Shown piece by piece: positions 15,554 through 24,177 of a stretch of DNA of 39,946 nt. The number at the start of each line of letters is the position of its first letter. The first letter of the stretch is position 1. The stretch spans positions 1-39,946 of the forward strand of contig CAJFHC010000024.1 in NCBI GenBank assembly GCA_904378045.1. The letters run 5' to 3'. Both the position numbers and the translations under genes were made by a program. The notes under the pieces were generated by a model, which did no database searches, was not told where the DNA came from, and saw only the letters and a list, made by a program, of their open reading frames with translations. This DNA comes from Candidatus Metalachnospira gallinarum (GTDB lineage: Bacteria > Bacillota > Clostridia > Lachnospirales > Anaerotignaceae).

Positions 15554-16432
15554 ATGAAGAAAAAATTATTTTCAGTTGCCGCTCTTGCTATGGCTTTCGC
15601 CATGGCTGTGACAGGCTGCTCATCATCTGAAGGAGAAACGACAACCGGTGAAGAAACCACCGATGGAGAAACAGCAGAGGATGACAACGTCCTTACTGTG
15701 GCTATGGAGTGCGGTTATGCTCCCTATAACTGGACGCAGCCCACGGACGCCAACGGCGCCGTTCAGATCAAGGACAGCCCCGACTACGCCTATGGCTATG
15801 ACGTTATGATGGCTAAGCACATCGCCGAGGAGCTTGGTATGGAGCTTGAGATCGTAAAATTAGACTGGGATTCGCTCGTTCCCGCCGTTCAGTCCGGAAC
15901 AGTTGACTGCGTTATCGCAGGTCAGTCTATCACGGCCGAAAGACAGGAAATGGTTGACTTTACGGAGCCCTATTACTACGCTACTATCGTAACTCTTACA
16001 AAGAACGACAGCCCCTACGCAAGCGCCACAAGCGTAGCGGATCTTGCAGGAGCTACATGCACATCTCAGCAGAATACTATTTGGTATGATATATGCCTGC
16101 CTCAGATACCTGACGCAAATATACTTCCTGCCCAGGAATCGGCTCCCGCAATGCTTGTAGCCCTTGATTCGGGAAGATGTGATATCGTTGTTACTGATCA
16201 GCCTACAGGTCTTGCCGCAACGGTAGCTTACCCTGATTTTGAACTTCTTGACTTCACTGGAACGGAAGGAGAGTTCGAGGTTTCTGACGAAGAGATAAAC
16301 ATTGGAATTTCTCTTCAGAAGGGTAACACTGAGCTCTGTGATAAGATCAACTCGGTACTTTCAACAATGACTGCCGAGGATTTCGAGGAAATGATGAATG
16401 AGGCCATTGCCGTTCAGCCCCTCAGCGAGTGA
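15554..16432 (+). CDS. Amino-acid ABC transporter substrate-binding lipoprotein, probably lysine-binding
   Basis: 292 residues. It has a lipoprotein signal peptide with lipobox VTGC (C22), then a Thr/Glu-rich linker and a type II periplasmic-binding domain (family SBP_bac_3): ECGYAPYNWTQ, GYDVMMAKHIAEELGMELEIVKLDWDSLVPAVQSGTVDCVIAGQSITAERQEMVDFTEPYY. These are the usual ligand-cleft and hinge segments of polar amino-acid binders. It is anchored to the outer face of the membrane and delivers substrate to the permease encoded downstream. Lysine specificity is inferred from the L-box riboswitch that controls the transcript, not from cleft residues. GAAAAGGAAGG precedes the start. Confidence 0.93.
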   Translation: MKKKLFSVAALAMAFAMAVTGCSSSEGETTTGEETTDGETAEDDNVLTVAMECGYAPYNWTQPTDANGAVQIKDSPDYAYGYDVMMAKHIAEELGMELEIVKLDWDSLVPAVQSGTVDCVIAGQSITAERQEMVDFTEPYYYATIVTLTKNDSPYASATSVADLAGATCTSQQNTIWYDICLPQIPDANILPAQESAPAMLVALDSGRCDIVVTDQPTGLAATVAYPDFELLDFTGTEGEFEVSDEEINIGISLQKGNTELCDKINSVLSTMTAEDFEEMMNEAIAVQPLSE

Positions 16433-16495
16433 TAAAGACAGACATTATATAAATTAAATTTTCGATATACCTAAAGCGGAAAGGAGAGAGCAAAA

Positions 16496-17326
16496 ATGCC
16501 GGAAACATTCGGCCAACGAATACTGTATATCTGGGAGCGTAACAGCGGATCCTTTCTGCGCGGCGCCTGGAATACTATGATAATAGCGCTGATATCGACC
16601 TTTATAGGCTGTATTATCGGCTTCATCGTCGGTGTCATTCAAACGATACCGACGGATAAAAAGAAAAATCCTGTCAAATGGTTTTTTGTGGGAATCCTCA
16701 AATTCATCCTCAACGTCTATGTGGAGGTGTTCAGAGGAACGCCCATGATGGCCCAGGCCATGTTTATTTATTTCGGAATGGCTGCTGTATTTGATATTAA
16801 CATGGGTATGTGGCAGGCGGCATTTTTTATAGTTTCCATAAACACTGGAGCCTATATGGCTGAGACTGTAAGGGGAGGAATACTTTCTATTGATCCCGGC
16901 CAGACCGAGGGAGCCAAGGCTATAGGAATGACACATATACAAACAATGACTAATGTTATTCTTCCGCAGGCTTTAAGGAACATAATGCCCCAGATAGGAA
17001 ACAATCTCATCATCAATATAAAGGATACCTGTGTTCTTTCGGTAATAGGAATTGTCGAGCTGTTCTACACTACAAAGGGTATAGCCGGAGCGCTCTATAC
17101 ATATTTTGAGGCTTTTGCCATAGCTATGGTGATATATTTTATACTTACCTTCGCCTGCTCAAGGCTGCTGCGCCTTTGGGAGAACAGAATGGACGGACCG
17201 GACAATTTCGATCTTGCAACTACGGATACCCTTGCCCATACAAGCGGTATGTACAGTTATAATGATAAGGCGGCAAAAAAGGCAAAAGTTGGGGATCTTA
17301 ACAGCGACAGCAGGGAGGGAAGGTAA
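16496..17326 (+). CDS. Amino-acid ABC transporter permease (HisM/GlnP type)
   Basis: 276 residues with about five membrane helices, beginning with [22 protein letters not shown]. The conserved motif [11 protein letters not shown] and the EAA-type loop ([24 protein letters not shown]), which docks on the ATPase, are intact. The C-terminus is a polar cytoplasmic tail of about 50 residues, somewhat longer than usual. It starts 63 bp after the binding-protein gene with a GGAAAGGAGAG site, and its stop overlaps the ATPase start by one base. It most likely forms a homodimeric pore for lysine import, since only one permease gene is present. Confidence 0.94.
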   Translation: MPETFGQRILYIWERNSGSFLRGAWNTMIIALISTFIGCIIGFIVGVIQTIPTDKKKNPVKWFFVGILKFILNVYVEVFRGTPMMAQAMFIYFGMAAVFDINMGMWQAAFFIVSINTGAYMAETVRGGILSIDPGQTEGAKAIGMTHIQTMTNVILPQALRNIMPQIGNNLIINIKDTCVLSVIGIVELFYTTKGIAGALYTYFEAFAIAMVIYFILTFACSRLLRLWENRMDGPDNFDLATTDTLAHTSGMYSYNDKAAKKAKVGDLNSDSREGR

Positions 17327-18078
17327 TGAGTGAGGCAAATAATAAAAACGTATTCCAGATAAGTCACTTGGGCAAAACCTTCGGAACCCATGTCGTTTTA
17401 AAGGACATAGACTTCAAGGTCGATACGGGCGATGTAACGTGTATAATCGGAGCGTCAGGTTCAGGAAAATCTACACTTTTAAGATGCATAAACCTTCTTG
17501 AGACGCCAACTAACGGAGAAATACTTTTCCATGGGAAACCGATTACCGGAAGGGATTTCAATCAGTCAGCCTATAGAGCCAAGGTTGGAATGGTTTTTCA
17601 AAGCTTCAACCTGTTTAATAATATGACAGTGCTGGAAAACTGCATGGTTGGCGTTACAAAGGTACTCAAAAGAAGCAAGGATGATGCCAGAGAGCTTGCG
17701 ATGTTCTATTTGGAAAAAGTTGGAATGGCTCCGTATATAAACGCCAAACCGAGGCAGCTTTCAGGCGGACAGAAACAGCGTGTGGCTATTGCCCGCGCCC
17801 TTGCTATGCAGCCGGAGGTAATACTCTTTGACGAGCCGACATCCGCCCTTGATCCACAGATGGTTGGCGAGGTGCTTTCTGTAATCAGAACTTTGGCCGA
17901 GGAAGGATTTACAATGATTATAGTAACGCATGAGATGGCGTTTGCCAGGGATGTGTCTAACAACGTCGTGTTTATGGCTGATGGCGTAATATGCGAAGAG
18001 GGAGCGCCGGAGGAAGTATTCGGCAATCCCAAGACAGAAAAAATGAAGGAGTTTCTCTCGAGGTTCAGAAATGCTTAA
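17326..18078 (+). CDS. Amino-acid ABC transporter ATP-binding protein (GlnQ/HisP type)
   Basis: A 250-residue ATPase with Walker [11 protein letters not shown]-loop [17 protein letters not shown], signature [15 protein letters not shown], Walker [14 protein letters not shown] and the H-loop IVTHEM, all in normal positions. It powers the permease encoded one base upstream (TAATG overlap), completing a three-gene importer under the lysine riboswitch. Two stem-loops with T-tracts follow in the next ~165 bp and end the operon. Confidence 0.95.
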   Translation: MSEANNKNVFQISHLGKTFGTHVVLKDIDFKVDTGDVTCIIGASGSGKSTLLRCINLLETPTNGEILFHGKPITGRDFNQSAYRAKVGMVFQSFNLFNNMTVLENCMVGVTKVLKRSKDDARELAMFYLEKVGMAPYINAKPRQLSGGQKQRVAIARALAMQPEVILFDEPTSALDPQMVGEVLSVIRTLAEEGFTMIIVTHEMAFARDVSNNVVFMADGVICEEGAPEEVFGNPKTEKMKEFLSRFRNA

Positions 18079-18171
18079 AGAGAAAGCGGAGCGTAAAATA
18101 AATGACCATACTCAGATAGCTGAAAACAAATCGGCTGTAATTGTGGTAAAGCTTTAAAACACTAATTTAAA

Positions 18172-18243
18172 CCGAAAAAAAGAAATGAATAGTTTTTTCG
18201 GAATATTTGGCCGGCAATGCATTAGTGGCAATGCCGGCTTTTT
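18172..18243 (+). terminator. Tandem terminators after the lysine transporter operon
   Basis: First CCGAAAAAA / TTTTTTCGG (18172-18201), then GCCGGCA / TGCCGGC followed by five T (18210-18243). The remaining ~135 bp to the next promoter hold no recognised feature. Confidence 0.8.
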
Positions 18244-18377
18244 GATGTATTTTTGAACTAAAATATAATTTAATCATATTTTAATTTATATATAAGTCAT
18301 CCGTAAAAGCCAAAGACCCTTTTATTTAGTGAACTTGAAGAGGTTTTGGGGTTTCGGACAATGAAAATGCTGTTATA

Positions 18378-18406
18378 TTGACCTGTATGATTTTTTATGT
18401 TATCAT
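18378..18406 (+). promoter_or_regulatory. Promoter for the CNNM-gene leader
   Basis: TTGACC, 17-bp spacer, TATCAT. The predicted leader to the CNNM start codon is about 200 nt. Confidence 0.7.
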
Positions 18407-18452
18407 ATAAAGAACAAAATTGCTTTTATCATTTAAGGAGGATTGTTTGGCA

Positions 18453-18560
18453 ATGGAAGAAGACAGCGGCGATAGTTGCGGCGACACTAATAACCGATTG
18501 CTTGAACTTGAATATCTTGAATTTTTTATAAGAGGCATACCCGTAGTTCTCAGATGTTAA
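18453..18560 (+). CDS. Acidic 35-codon leader ORF
   Basis: Starts MEEDSGDSCGDTNN and ends FFIRGIPVVLRC. A strong AAGGAGGA site lies 8-10 nt upstream of ATG. The N-terminus is rich in Glu and Asp, and the stop codon falls in the loop of the terminator 18534-18579. It is not recognised as any family. Its position between promoter and terminator in the CNNM leader suggests a regulatory leader peptide, though a free-standing small protein is possible. Confidence 0.5.
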   Translation: MEEDSGDSCGDTNNRLLELEYLEFFIRGIPVVLRC

Positions 18561-18579
18561 GCTATGGGTGTGTCTTTTT
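18534..18579 (+). terminator. Terminator/attenuator upstream of the CNNM gene
   Basis: A 13-bp stem including wobbles (GGCATACCCGTAG 18534-18546 with CTATGGGTGTGTC 18562-18574), 15-nt loop, then five T. Its 5' arm is within the last codons of the leader ORF. No promoter fits in the ~38 bp between it and the CNNM start codon, so read-through must occur. Confidence 0.8.
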
Positions 18580-18617
18580 GTGCATTTTTTGAGATATAAA
18601 AGTTTAGGAGGATAAAA

Positions 18618-19922
18618 TTGAGCGCATTATTATTACAGGTAGTTCTTATATTTTTAAACGCGGTTTTCGCCTCGGCGGAAATAGCGGTCATTTCAGTCAG
18701 CGACGCTAAGCTGGCAAAACTTGAGGAAGACGGCAACAAAAAAGCTAAAAAGCTGAAAAAGCTCACCGAGAACCCGGCTAATTTCCTGGCTACCATACAG
18801 ATAGCCATAACCCTTTCCGGATTCTTAGCGTCGGCTTTCGCTGCCGAAAACTTTTCCGACGACCTGACGGAGTTTATTTTGAGTACCGGATTCACGGCGG
18901 TTTCGCCCCAGGTGCTTAATTCCGTTTCAGTCGTTGTCATCACGCTTTTGCTTTCATATTTCACCCTTGTGTTTGGCGAGCTTGTGCCTAAAAGGGTTGC
19001 TATGAAAAAGACAGAACAGCTTGCCCTTGGAGTGGCTTCGCTTATAACGGTCATTTCAAAGGTGTGCGCACCCGTTGTATGGATACTTACGGCTTCGACA
19101 AACGGCGTTCTCCGTCTTATGGGCATAGATCCCAACTCCGATGACGATGAGGTCAGCGAGGAGGAGATACGTCTTATGGTGGACGAGGGAGCTCAGAAGG
19201 GCGTTATTGACGCGGACGACCAGGAAATGATAAACAACGTGTTCGAGTTTGACGACCTTGTGGCCGACGAGTTCGCGACACACAGGACGGATATTTCATT
19301 GCTCTGGCTTGAGGAAAGCACGGAGGAATGGGCGGCTACCATCCACGAAAGCAGACATTCCAAATATCCCGTCTGCGACGAGACCGTTGACAAGATCATC
19401 GGAGTGCTTGACGTAAAGGATTTCTTCAGGCTCCAGAACGAGCCCAAGGAGGTCATACTTAAGGAGGCCATAAGGCCGGCGTATTTCGTGCCCGAAAGCA
19501 TACATGCCGACGTGCTTTTCAAACAGATGAAAAAGACCCATAACTATTTTGCCGTCGTCCTTGACGAGTACGGCGGAATGACAGGCATTGTCACCATGAA
19601 CGACCTGCTGGAGCAGATAGTCGGCGATCTGGATGAGGAGCCTACTCCGGAGGAGGAAGAGCCCGAGATCGAGAAGCTGGACTCAAAAACGTGGAAGATA
19701 CAGGGCGGAGCCGATCTGGAAGAGGTGGCCGAGGCGCTTAAAGTTGATCTCCCCGTGGACGAGTATGACACCTTCGGCGGATATATTTTCGGAAACTACG
19801 GAACGATACCCGACGACGGCTCTGTATTTGAGATAGATCTGCCGCCGCTCCACATAAAGGTGACGGAAATAAAGGATCACAGGATCAAAAAGGCGATCGC
19901 CTGCTTCTCGGAGGAGGCTTAA
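18618..19922 (+). CDS. CNNM/CorC (HlyC) family membrane protein with CBS pair
   Basis: 434 residues starting at TTG with TTAGGAGG upstream. Residues 1-~190 form the DUF21/CNNM membrane domain: an N-terminal helix, then NPANFLATIQIAITLSGFLASAFAAENF, the conserved helix typical of the family, and LVFGELVPKRVAMK. A CBS-domain pair follows (~205-335; SRHSKYPVCDETVDKIIGVLDVKDFF and HNYFAVVLDEYGGMTGIVTMNDLLEQIVGDLDEE). The C-terminal CorC_HlyC domain spans ~350-430. Relatives transport or regulate Mg2+ and other divalent ions, with ATP sensed by the CBS pair. Old 'hemolysin' names are not informative. Expression appears to depend on read-through of the attenuator upstream. Confidence 0.93.
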   Translation: MSALLLQVVLIFLNAVFASAEIAVISVSDAKLAKLEEDGNKKAKKLKKLTENPANFLATIQIAITLSGFLASAFAAENFSDDLTEFILSTGFTAVSPQVLNSVSVVVITLLLSYFTLVFGELVPKRVAMKKTEQLALGVASLITVISKVCAPVVWILTASTNGVLRLMGIDPNSDDDEVSEEEIRLMVDEGAQKGVIDADDQEMINNVFEFDDLVADEFATHRTDISLLWLEESTEEWAATIHESRHSKYPVCDETVDKIIGVLDVKDFFRLQNEPKEVILKEAIRPAYFVPESIHADVLFKQMKKTHNYFAVVLDEYGGMTGIVTMNDLLEQIVGDLDEEPTPEEEEPEIEKLDSKTWKIQGGADLEEVAEALKVDLPVDEYDTFGGYIFGNYGTIPDDGSVFEIDLPPLHIKVTEIKDHRIKKAIACFSEEA

Positions 19923-20008
19923 AACTATGATTAGGCGTCAAAAATACGCGGCCGAATCCGGCTGGTTATTTTCAGCCGAAGCGTTAGGAGTGAGATATGA
20001 AAAATACT

Positions 20009-20045
20009 GCGGAGGACCTATAACGGGTTCTCCGCTTATTTTTGC
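20009..20045 (+). terminator. Terminator after the CNNM gene
   Basis: GCGGAG.ACC / GGGT.CTCCGC stem followed by TTATTTTT. The rest of the 19923-20231 gap holds only the larA promoter. Confidence 0.8.
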
Positions 20046-20155
20046 GCTTTTTGCGGGTTTGGGAGTTTATCCGCGCGAAAAAATACATAAATAATATATA
20101 AATTTTTCATGGTTTGGCAGTAAAATATTTATTAGTTTTTTGAGTGAAAAAGTTT

Positions 20156-20184
20156 TTGACTTAAAAGCGTTAAAGTGATAAAAT
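20156..20184 (+). promoter_or_regulatory. Promoter of the larA-symporter operon
   Basis: TTGACT, 17-bp spacer, TAAAAT, about 48 nt before ATG 20232. Confidence 0.75.
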
Positions 20185-20231
20185 TAATTACAAATTTACA
20201 ATAATGATAAGAAATGAAAGGAAATATTACG

Positions 20232-21551
20232 ATGGAGAAAACAGAACTAAAATACGGAAAGTCAAAGGTGGAAATTTCCTTTGACGGAGCGAAAAGCGTT
20301 AAAACATTGCTGGAAAATCCCATGAGGGAGATCGAGGATATAGAAAAGGAATTCCGATACTGCGTTGAGGACGGCGTGATCGGTTCAAAACCGCTCAAAG
20401 AGATAATCTCGCCCGCCGACCCGGTTACGATAGTCATAAGCGACCTGACACGCTTCTGGATGAGACAGGACGTTATATGCGAGCTTTTAGTCAAATATCT
20501 TCACGAGGAAATGGGTGTTCCGTTTGAGAACATCGCCGTGGTCATAGCCCTCGGAACCCACAGAAAAAATTCCGAGGAGGAAAGAAAGACCCTCGCCGGA
20601 GAGTATGTTTTCAATAACGTATCTATGGTGGTCGACCATGACTGCGACGCCGACGACCTTGTTTATGTCGGCGAAACGTCGCTTGGAACAAGGGTAGAGG
20701 TGAATCCTCTGGCCCTCGGCAGAAAGCTCATAGTTATTTCCGGAACGGTTCACCACATTATGGCAGGCTACGGCGGAGGAAGAAAGAGCATAATCCCCGG
20801 AATAGCCTCAAGACAGACTATAAAGGAAAACCATATAAGAGCCCTTGACCCCGTAAAGCCCATGTCCGATGAGAGAGTAGGCAGCGGAAGAGTGCTTGAA
20901 AACCCCATCAATCTGGATATGGAAGAGGCGGGAAGGCTTGTCGATCCGGATTTCGGCATAAATATATGCGTAAACTCGGCTTCAAAGCACAGCGGGCTTT
21001 TCTGCGGAGACTTTGACAAAGCATGGAAGGCAAGCTGCCTGTATATACAGAAGTCCTACGGACTGCCCATAGATCATGAGGCGGATATCGTTTTCGTAAG
21101 CTGCGGAGGATTCCCCAAGGATCTGAACTTCTATCAGTCCACAAAGAGCCTCTTTAACGCCATAAAAGCGCTCAAAAAGGGCGGAACGGTAGTAATGCTT
21201 GCCGAATGTCCCGAGGGCAGCGGAGCGAGAGACTTCTTCGACTGGATAGTGCCGCTGAGAGAAGGACATCTGGACGAGAGCCTCAGAAAGGATTTCACCA
21301 TAGGCGGATATATTTTCTACGCGGCCTGCGAGGCCATAAAAAAGGGAAATATACTCCTTCTTTCAAATATAGAGCCCAATGAGGTAAAAGCTATGGGAGT
21401 CACGGCCTTCAGCGACATAAACGAGCTTATGAAGCATGCCGACACAAAGGGCAAAGACGTTTATGTCATACCCTACGGAGGCAGTGTAGTGCCCCAGCTT
21501 AAGGAAGAATACGACAGACTTATAAGAGAACTTTCAACAACGGAGGAATGA
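20232..21551 (+). CDS. larA: LarA-family nickel-dependent 2-hydroxyacid racemase/epimerase
   Basis: 439 residues. The LarA signature residues lie in nearly the same register as the Lactobacillus plantarum enzyme: D71-L-T-R74, G-T-H110-R, H174-H175-I-M-A-G-Y-G-G-G-R-K185, and N-H201-I-R-A-L-D-P. The lysine covalently anchors the nickel-pincer nucleotide cofactor, and the histidines do the proton and hydride chemistry. Many LarA homologues act on hydroxyacids other than lactate. The symporter gene, overlapped by 4 nt, likely imports the substrate. No larB, larC or larE cofactor genes are in the window. ATG 20232 is chosen because AAAGGA lies 9 nt upstream. The in-frame ATG at 20214 has no ribosome site. 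Confidence 0.9.
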   Translation: MEKTELKYGKSKVEISFDGAKSVKTLLENPMREIEDIEKEFRYCVEDGVIGSKPLKEIISPADPVTIVISDLTRFWMRQDVICELLVKYLHEEMGVPFENIAVVIALGTHRKNSEEERKTLAGEYVFNNVSMVVDHDCDADDLVYVGETSLGTRVEVNPLALGRKLIVISGTVHHIMAGYGGGRKSIIPGIASRQTIKENHIRALDPVKPMSDERVGSGRVLENPINLDMEEAGRLVDPDFGINICVNSASKHSGLFCGDFDKAWKASCLYIQKSYGLPIDHEADIVFVSCGGFPKDLNFYQSTKSLFNAIKALKKGGTVVMLAECPEGSGARDFFDWIVPLREGHLDESLRKDFTIGGYIFYAACEAIKKGNILLLSNIEPNEVKAMGVTAFSDINELMKHADTKGKDVYVIPYGGSVVPQLKEEYDRLIRELSTTEE

Positions 21552-21553
21552 TT

Positions 21554-22972
21554 ATGAATATACCCCTGCTAATCGTTTTACTATATGTAGTGCTTTTGTT
21601 CGTTATCAGCTTCAATGTGTCGCGCAAGCAGAAGAAGGACGGAGACGCCTTCCTTATGTATAAGGGCAAAAACGGCATATTCGTTGTCGCGTCCAGTATA
21701 GCCGGACTTGCCATCGGCGGAGCGTCCACCATCGGCATAGCCGAAAACGCCTTTGGAGTAGGACTTTCGGCCGGATGGTACGACACGGCATGGGCCATTG
21801 GAGCGGTAATAACCGCTTTCCTCGCCGTAAGATATTTAAGGCACAGCGGCTACAGCACTATAAGCGCCCTTGTTAACGAGATGTTCGGAAAAAAGACGAG
21901 CTTTATCATGGTCATTTCCATGTGCATAATACAGTCCGGAATCATCGCCCTCCAGTATAAGGCAGGCGGCTCCATTTTGGCGGCTCTTCTGCCGGACATT
22001 TTCACGACCGAGAGCGGCACGTTTTTCTCGTTTATAATCTTTATGCTTGTTGCCATGATAGGCGGAATGGGAAGCGTTACGCTTACGAATGTTCTTAACC
22101 TTATACTCATATATGTGGGCGTTATTGTAGCCACGGTTATTGTCCTCAACAATCACGGAGGATGGGCGGCCATCCAGACCCTTGTCGCCGCCGAGCCCGA
22201 CGTGCCCTACCTCAGCTTTACGGAAGGAATGGGCTGGATAGGAATATTGAGCTGGGTAATAGTTATGATAGGAAACACCAACTCCGTTCAGGGCGTAGTC
22301 CAGATCGGACTTACCGGAAAGGACGACAGGGCGGCCAAATGGGGATATATTATCGGAGCGGCGTTCATGGTTCCTGTAGGATTCATATGCGCCCTTCTGG
22401 GAGTCGCCAGCAAGGCTCTCCTGCCAGACGCCGTTGCGGCCGAGGCTCTGCCGAGAATACTTATGAGCATACCTCCCGTCCTCGCGGGAATAACCCTTTC
22501 GGGACTTTGGGCTGCGGATATGGGAACAGGATGTTCCATGATCGTCGGACTCGCGACCACGGTCAGCTCGGACATAGTTTACCGTCTCAGCGGCAGCGAA
22601 AAGCTGAAGGCAAGGAAATCCCTTGTCAACAAGGTGATCGTTGTTATCGCCAGCTTCATTACATATCTCATCGCTACCCAGATGGGAGCTATACTCAACG
22701 CTATGCAGCAGGCGCTCTCGCTGGCCATCGGAACGTCCTTCATTGTCATCGGAGCCCTTATCGCTCCGAAATTCACGAGCAAAAAGGCGGGCTTCTGCAC
22801 AATACTCGCCTCCATTGTCGCCATAGCGCTTTGGAACTTTGTGCCCGCCCTTACGGGAATATTCAAGAGCGTAGGAATATTTATGGTCATTGTATGCGGA
22901 GTTGTGTTCATACTCATCAGCGCCTTTGATAAGGATAAGGTAAACGTAAAGAAGGAATTTATAAAGGCGTAA
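21554..22972 (+). CDS. Sodium:solute symporter family protein
   Basis: 472 residues with about 13 membrane helices. Family features include the early polar segment QKKDGDAFLMYKGKNGIFVVASSIAGLAIGGASTIGIAENAF, AGWYDTAWAIGA, and the later GCSMIVGLATTVSSDIVYR where SSS members bind sodium. It probably imports a carboxylate or hydroxyacid used by the LarA-type enzyme encoded just upstream. ATG 21554 is preferred over 21548 because GGAGG lies 7 nt before it. The 21548 ATG overlaps the larA stop and sits too close to that site. The operon ends at the bidirectional terminator 22991-23024. Confidence 0.93.
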   Translation: MNIPLLIVLLYVVLLFVISFNVSRKQKKDGDAFLMYKGKNGIFVVASSIAGLAIGGASTIGIAENAFGVGLSAGWYDTAWAIGAVITAFLAVRYLRHSGYSTISALVNEMFGKKTSFIMVISMCIIQSGIIALQYKAGGSILAALLPDIFTTESGTFFSFIIFMLVAMIGGMGSVTLTNVLNLILIYVGVIVATVIVLNNHGGWAAIQTLVAAEPDVPYLSFTEGMGWIGILSWVIVMIGNTNSVQGVVQIGLTGKDDRAAKWGYIIGAAFMVPVGFICALLGVASKALLPDAVAAEALPRILMSIPPVLAGITLSGLWAADMGTGCSMIVGLATTVSSDIVYRLSGSEKLKARKSLVNKVIVVIASFITYLIATQMGAILNAMQQALSLAIGTSFIVIGALIAPKFTSKKAGFCTILASIVAIALWNFVPALTGIFKSVGIFMVIVCGVVFILISAFDKDKVNVKKEFIKA

Positions 22973-22990
22973 TAAAATATTAACCGAACC

Positions 22991-23024
22991 TAAAAAGCGG
23001 CATCCCTCAAGGGAGCCGCTTTAT
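22991..23024. terminator. Bidirectional terminator between convergent symporter and acidic lipoprotein genes
   Basis: AAAGCGGC.TCCC / GGGA.GCCGCTTT stem. On the minus strand five T follow, and on the plus strand TTTATCT. Confidence 0.8.
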
Positions 23025-23041
23025 CTGTATATTAAATTGTA

Positions 23042-24073
23042 TCAGTCATCCCAGTCATCGTCCCAATCATCATCGTCGTCCCAGTCGTCGTCCCAATCAT
23101 CATCATCGTCCCAGTCGTCGTCCCAATCATCATCATCGTCCCAGTCGTCATCGTCGTCCCAATCATCGTCGTCGTCCCAGTCGTCATCGTATACATCGTC
23201 CCAGTCATCGTCATAGTGGTCGTCATATACGTCGTCCCAGTCATCGTCATAGTTGTCATCGTATACGTCGTCCCAGTCATCGTCATAGTTGTCATCGTAT
23301 ACGTCGTCCCAATCATCGTCATAGTGGTCGTCGTATACGTCGTCCCAATCATCGTCATAGTGGTCGTCATATACGTCGTCCCAATCATCGTCATAGTGGT
23401 CGTCGTATACGTCGTCCCAATCATCGTCATAGTGGTCATCGTATACGTCGTCCCAATCATCGTCATAGTGGTCGTCATATACGTCGTCCCAGTCGTCGTC
23501 ATAGGAATCGTCGTCGTAACGGTCGTCTAAGTCGTCATAACGGTCATCATCGTAACGGTCATCCCAATCGTCATCGTAACGGTCGTCTATGTCATCATAG
23601 CGGTCGTCGTCGCTTCTTACATCGATGGGGCTGCTCCAGTTATGGGAGTCTACGCATTCCCTGATTTCCACAACAACATCATCGAAAAATGTCTCGTATG
23701 GAAGTCCGGAACCGGGCTCTATCTCGATGGTTATCTGACGGCGTTCGCCCTCGATTTCCTCTACGAAATATCCCGCCTCGCCGATCATTGTAACCAGCTC
23801 GGAAACTACCTGCTTACAGGGTCTGCCCTCGTAATCGGCAAAGCTCTCGATTATCCCTCTGCCGTCGTTGTTAAGTCCCTTTACCTCGGTCACGTTGCCA
23901 TCCTTGTCATAGGAAACGGAGATTTCAGGATTTACGCTGAGAACGATCACTCCTCCCGAGGACAGCTCCGATACGTTTTCTCCAGTCGAGGCGCTGCCGC
24001 AGCCGCTGAGGCAGGCGATTCCGATTATCATTGCGGCTCCGAATGCTAAAATGGATTTTAAAGTCTTTTTCAT
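23042..24073 (-). CDS. Lipoprotein with RsgI-like domain and Asp/Trp/Tyr tandem repeats
   Basis: 343 residues. It has a lipoprotein signal with lipobox LSGC (C25), then a ~110-residue domain (VIVLSVNPEISVSYDKDGNVTEVKGLNNDGRGII...) that matches the extracytoplasmic middle domain of the RsgI protein encoded upstream. Residues 154-343 are almost only Asp, Tyr, Trp, Val, His and Asn, including eight 12-residue units (YDDHYDDDWDDV, two with N for H), then DDDDW-type units to the end. It lacks the cytoplasmic anti-sigma segment, so it is a surface-anchored partner or decoy of RsgI rather than an anti-sigma itself. The acidic tail may bind cations or cell-wall material; this is inference. It is probably cotranscribed with sigI-rsgI. 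Confidence 0.85.
   Translation of the reverse strand: MKKTLKSILAFGAAMIIGIACLSGCGSASTGENVSELSSGGVIVLSVNPEISVSYDKDGNVTEVKGLNNDGRGIIESFADYEGRPCKQVVSELVTMIGEAGYFVEEIEGERRQITIEIEPGSGLPYETFFDDVVVEIRECVDSHNWSSPIDVRSDDDRYDDIDDRYDDDWDDRYDDDRYDDLDDRYDDDSYDDDWDDVYDDHYDDDWDDVYDDHYDDDWDDVYDDHYDDDWDDVYDDHYDDDWDDVYDDHYDDDWDDVYDDNYDDDWDDVYDDNYDDDWDDVYDDHYDDDWDDVYDDDWDDDDDWDDDDDWDDDDDWDDDWDDDDDWDDDWDDDDDWDDDWDD
23192..23479 (-). repeat. 36-bp tandem repeat, eight units, coding
   Basis: Eight near-identical 36-bp units encode the 12-residue repeat of the acidic lipoprotein. Shorter 15-18-bp units continue to 23045. Differences between units are mostly synonymous GAC/GAT choices plus a His/Asn change in two adjacent units, suggesting expansion and contraction by slippage or unequal recombination. 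Confidence 0.95.
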
Positions 24074-24177
24074 ATTGATCTCTCCTTTGATGTGATTTTT
24101 TTCTCTTTCTTAGTTGTCATAGTTTACGGAGGTTATTTTCAAAAACCGGGGCCGGCGGATAAATTTTTTAAAAATTT

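Noticed and set aside
23042..23502. Possible CRISPR array or Met/Thr-rich protein in the tandem repeat
   Set aside because: Repeats are contiguous 36-bp coding units without unique spacers. The Thr/Met-rich and Val-rich frames are frame shadows of the Asp-rich lipoprotein.
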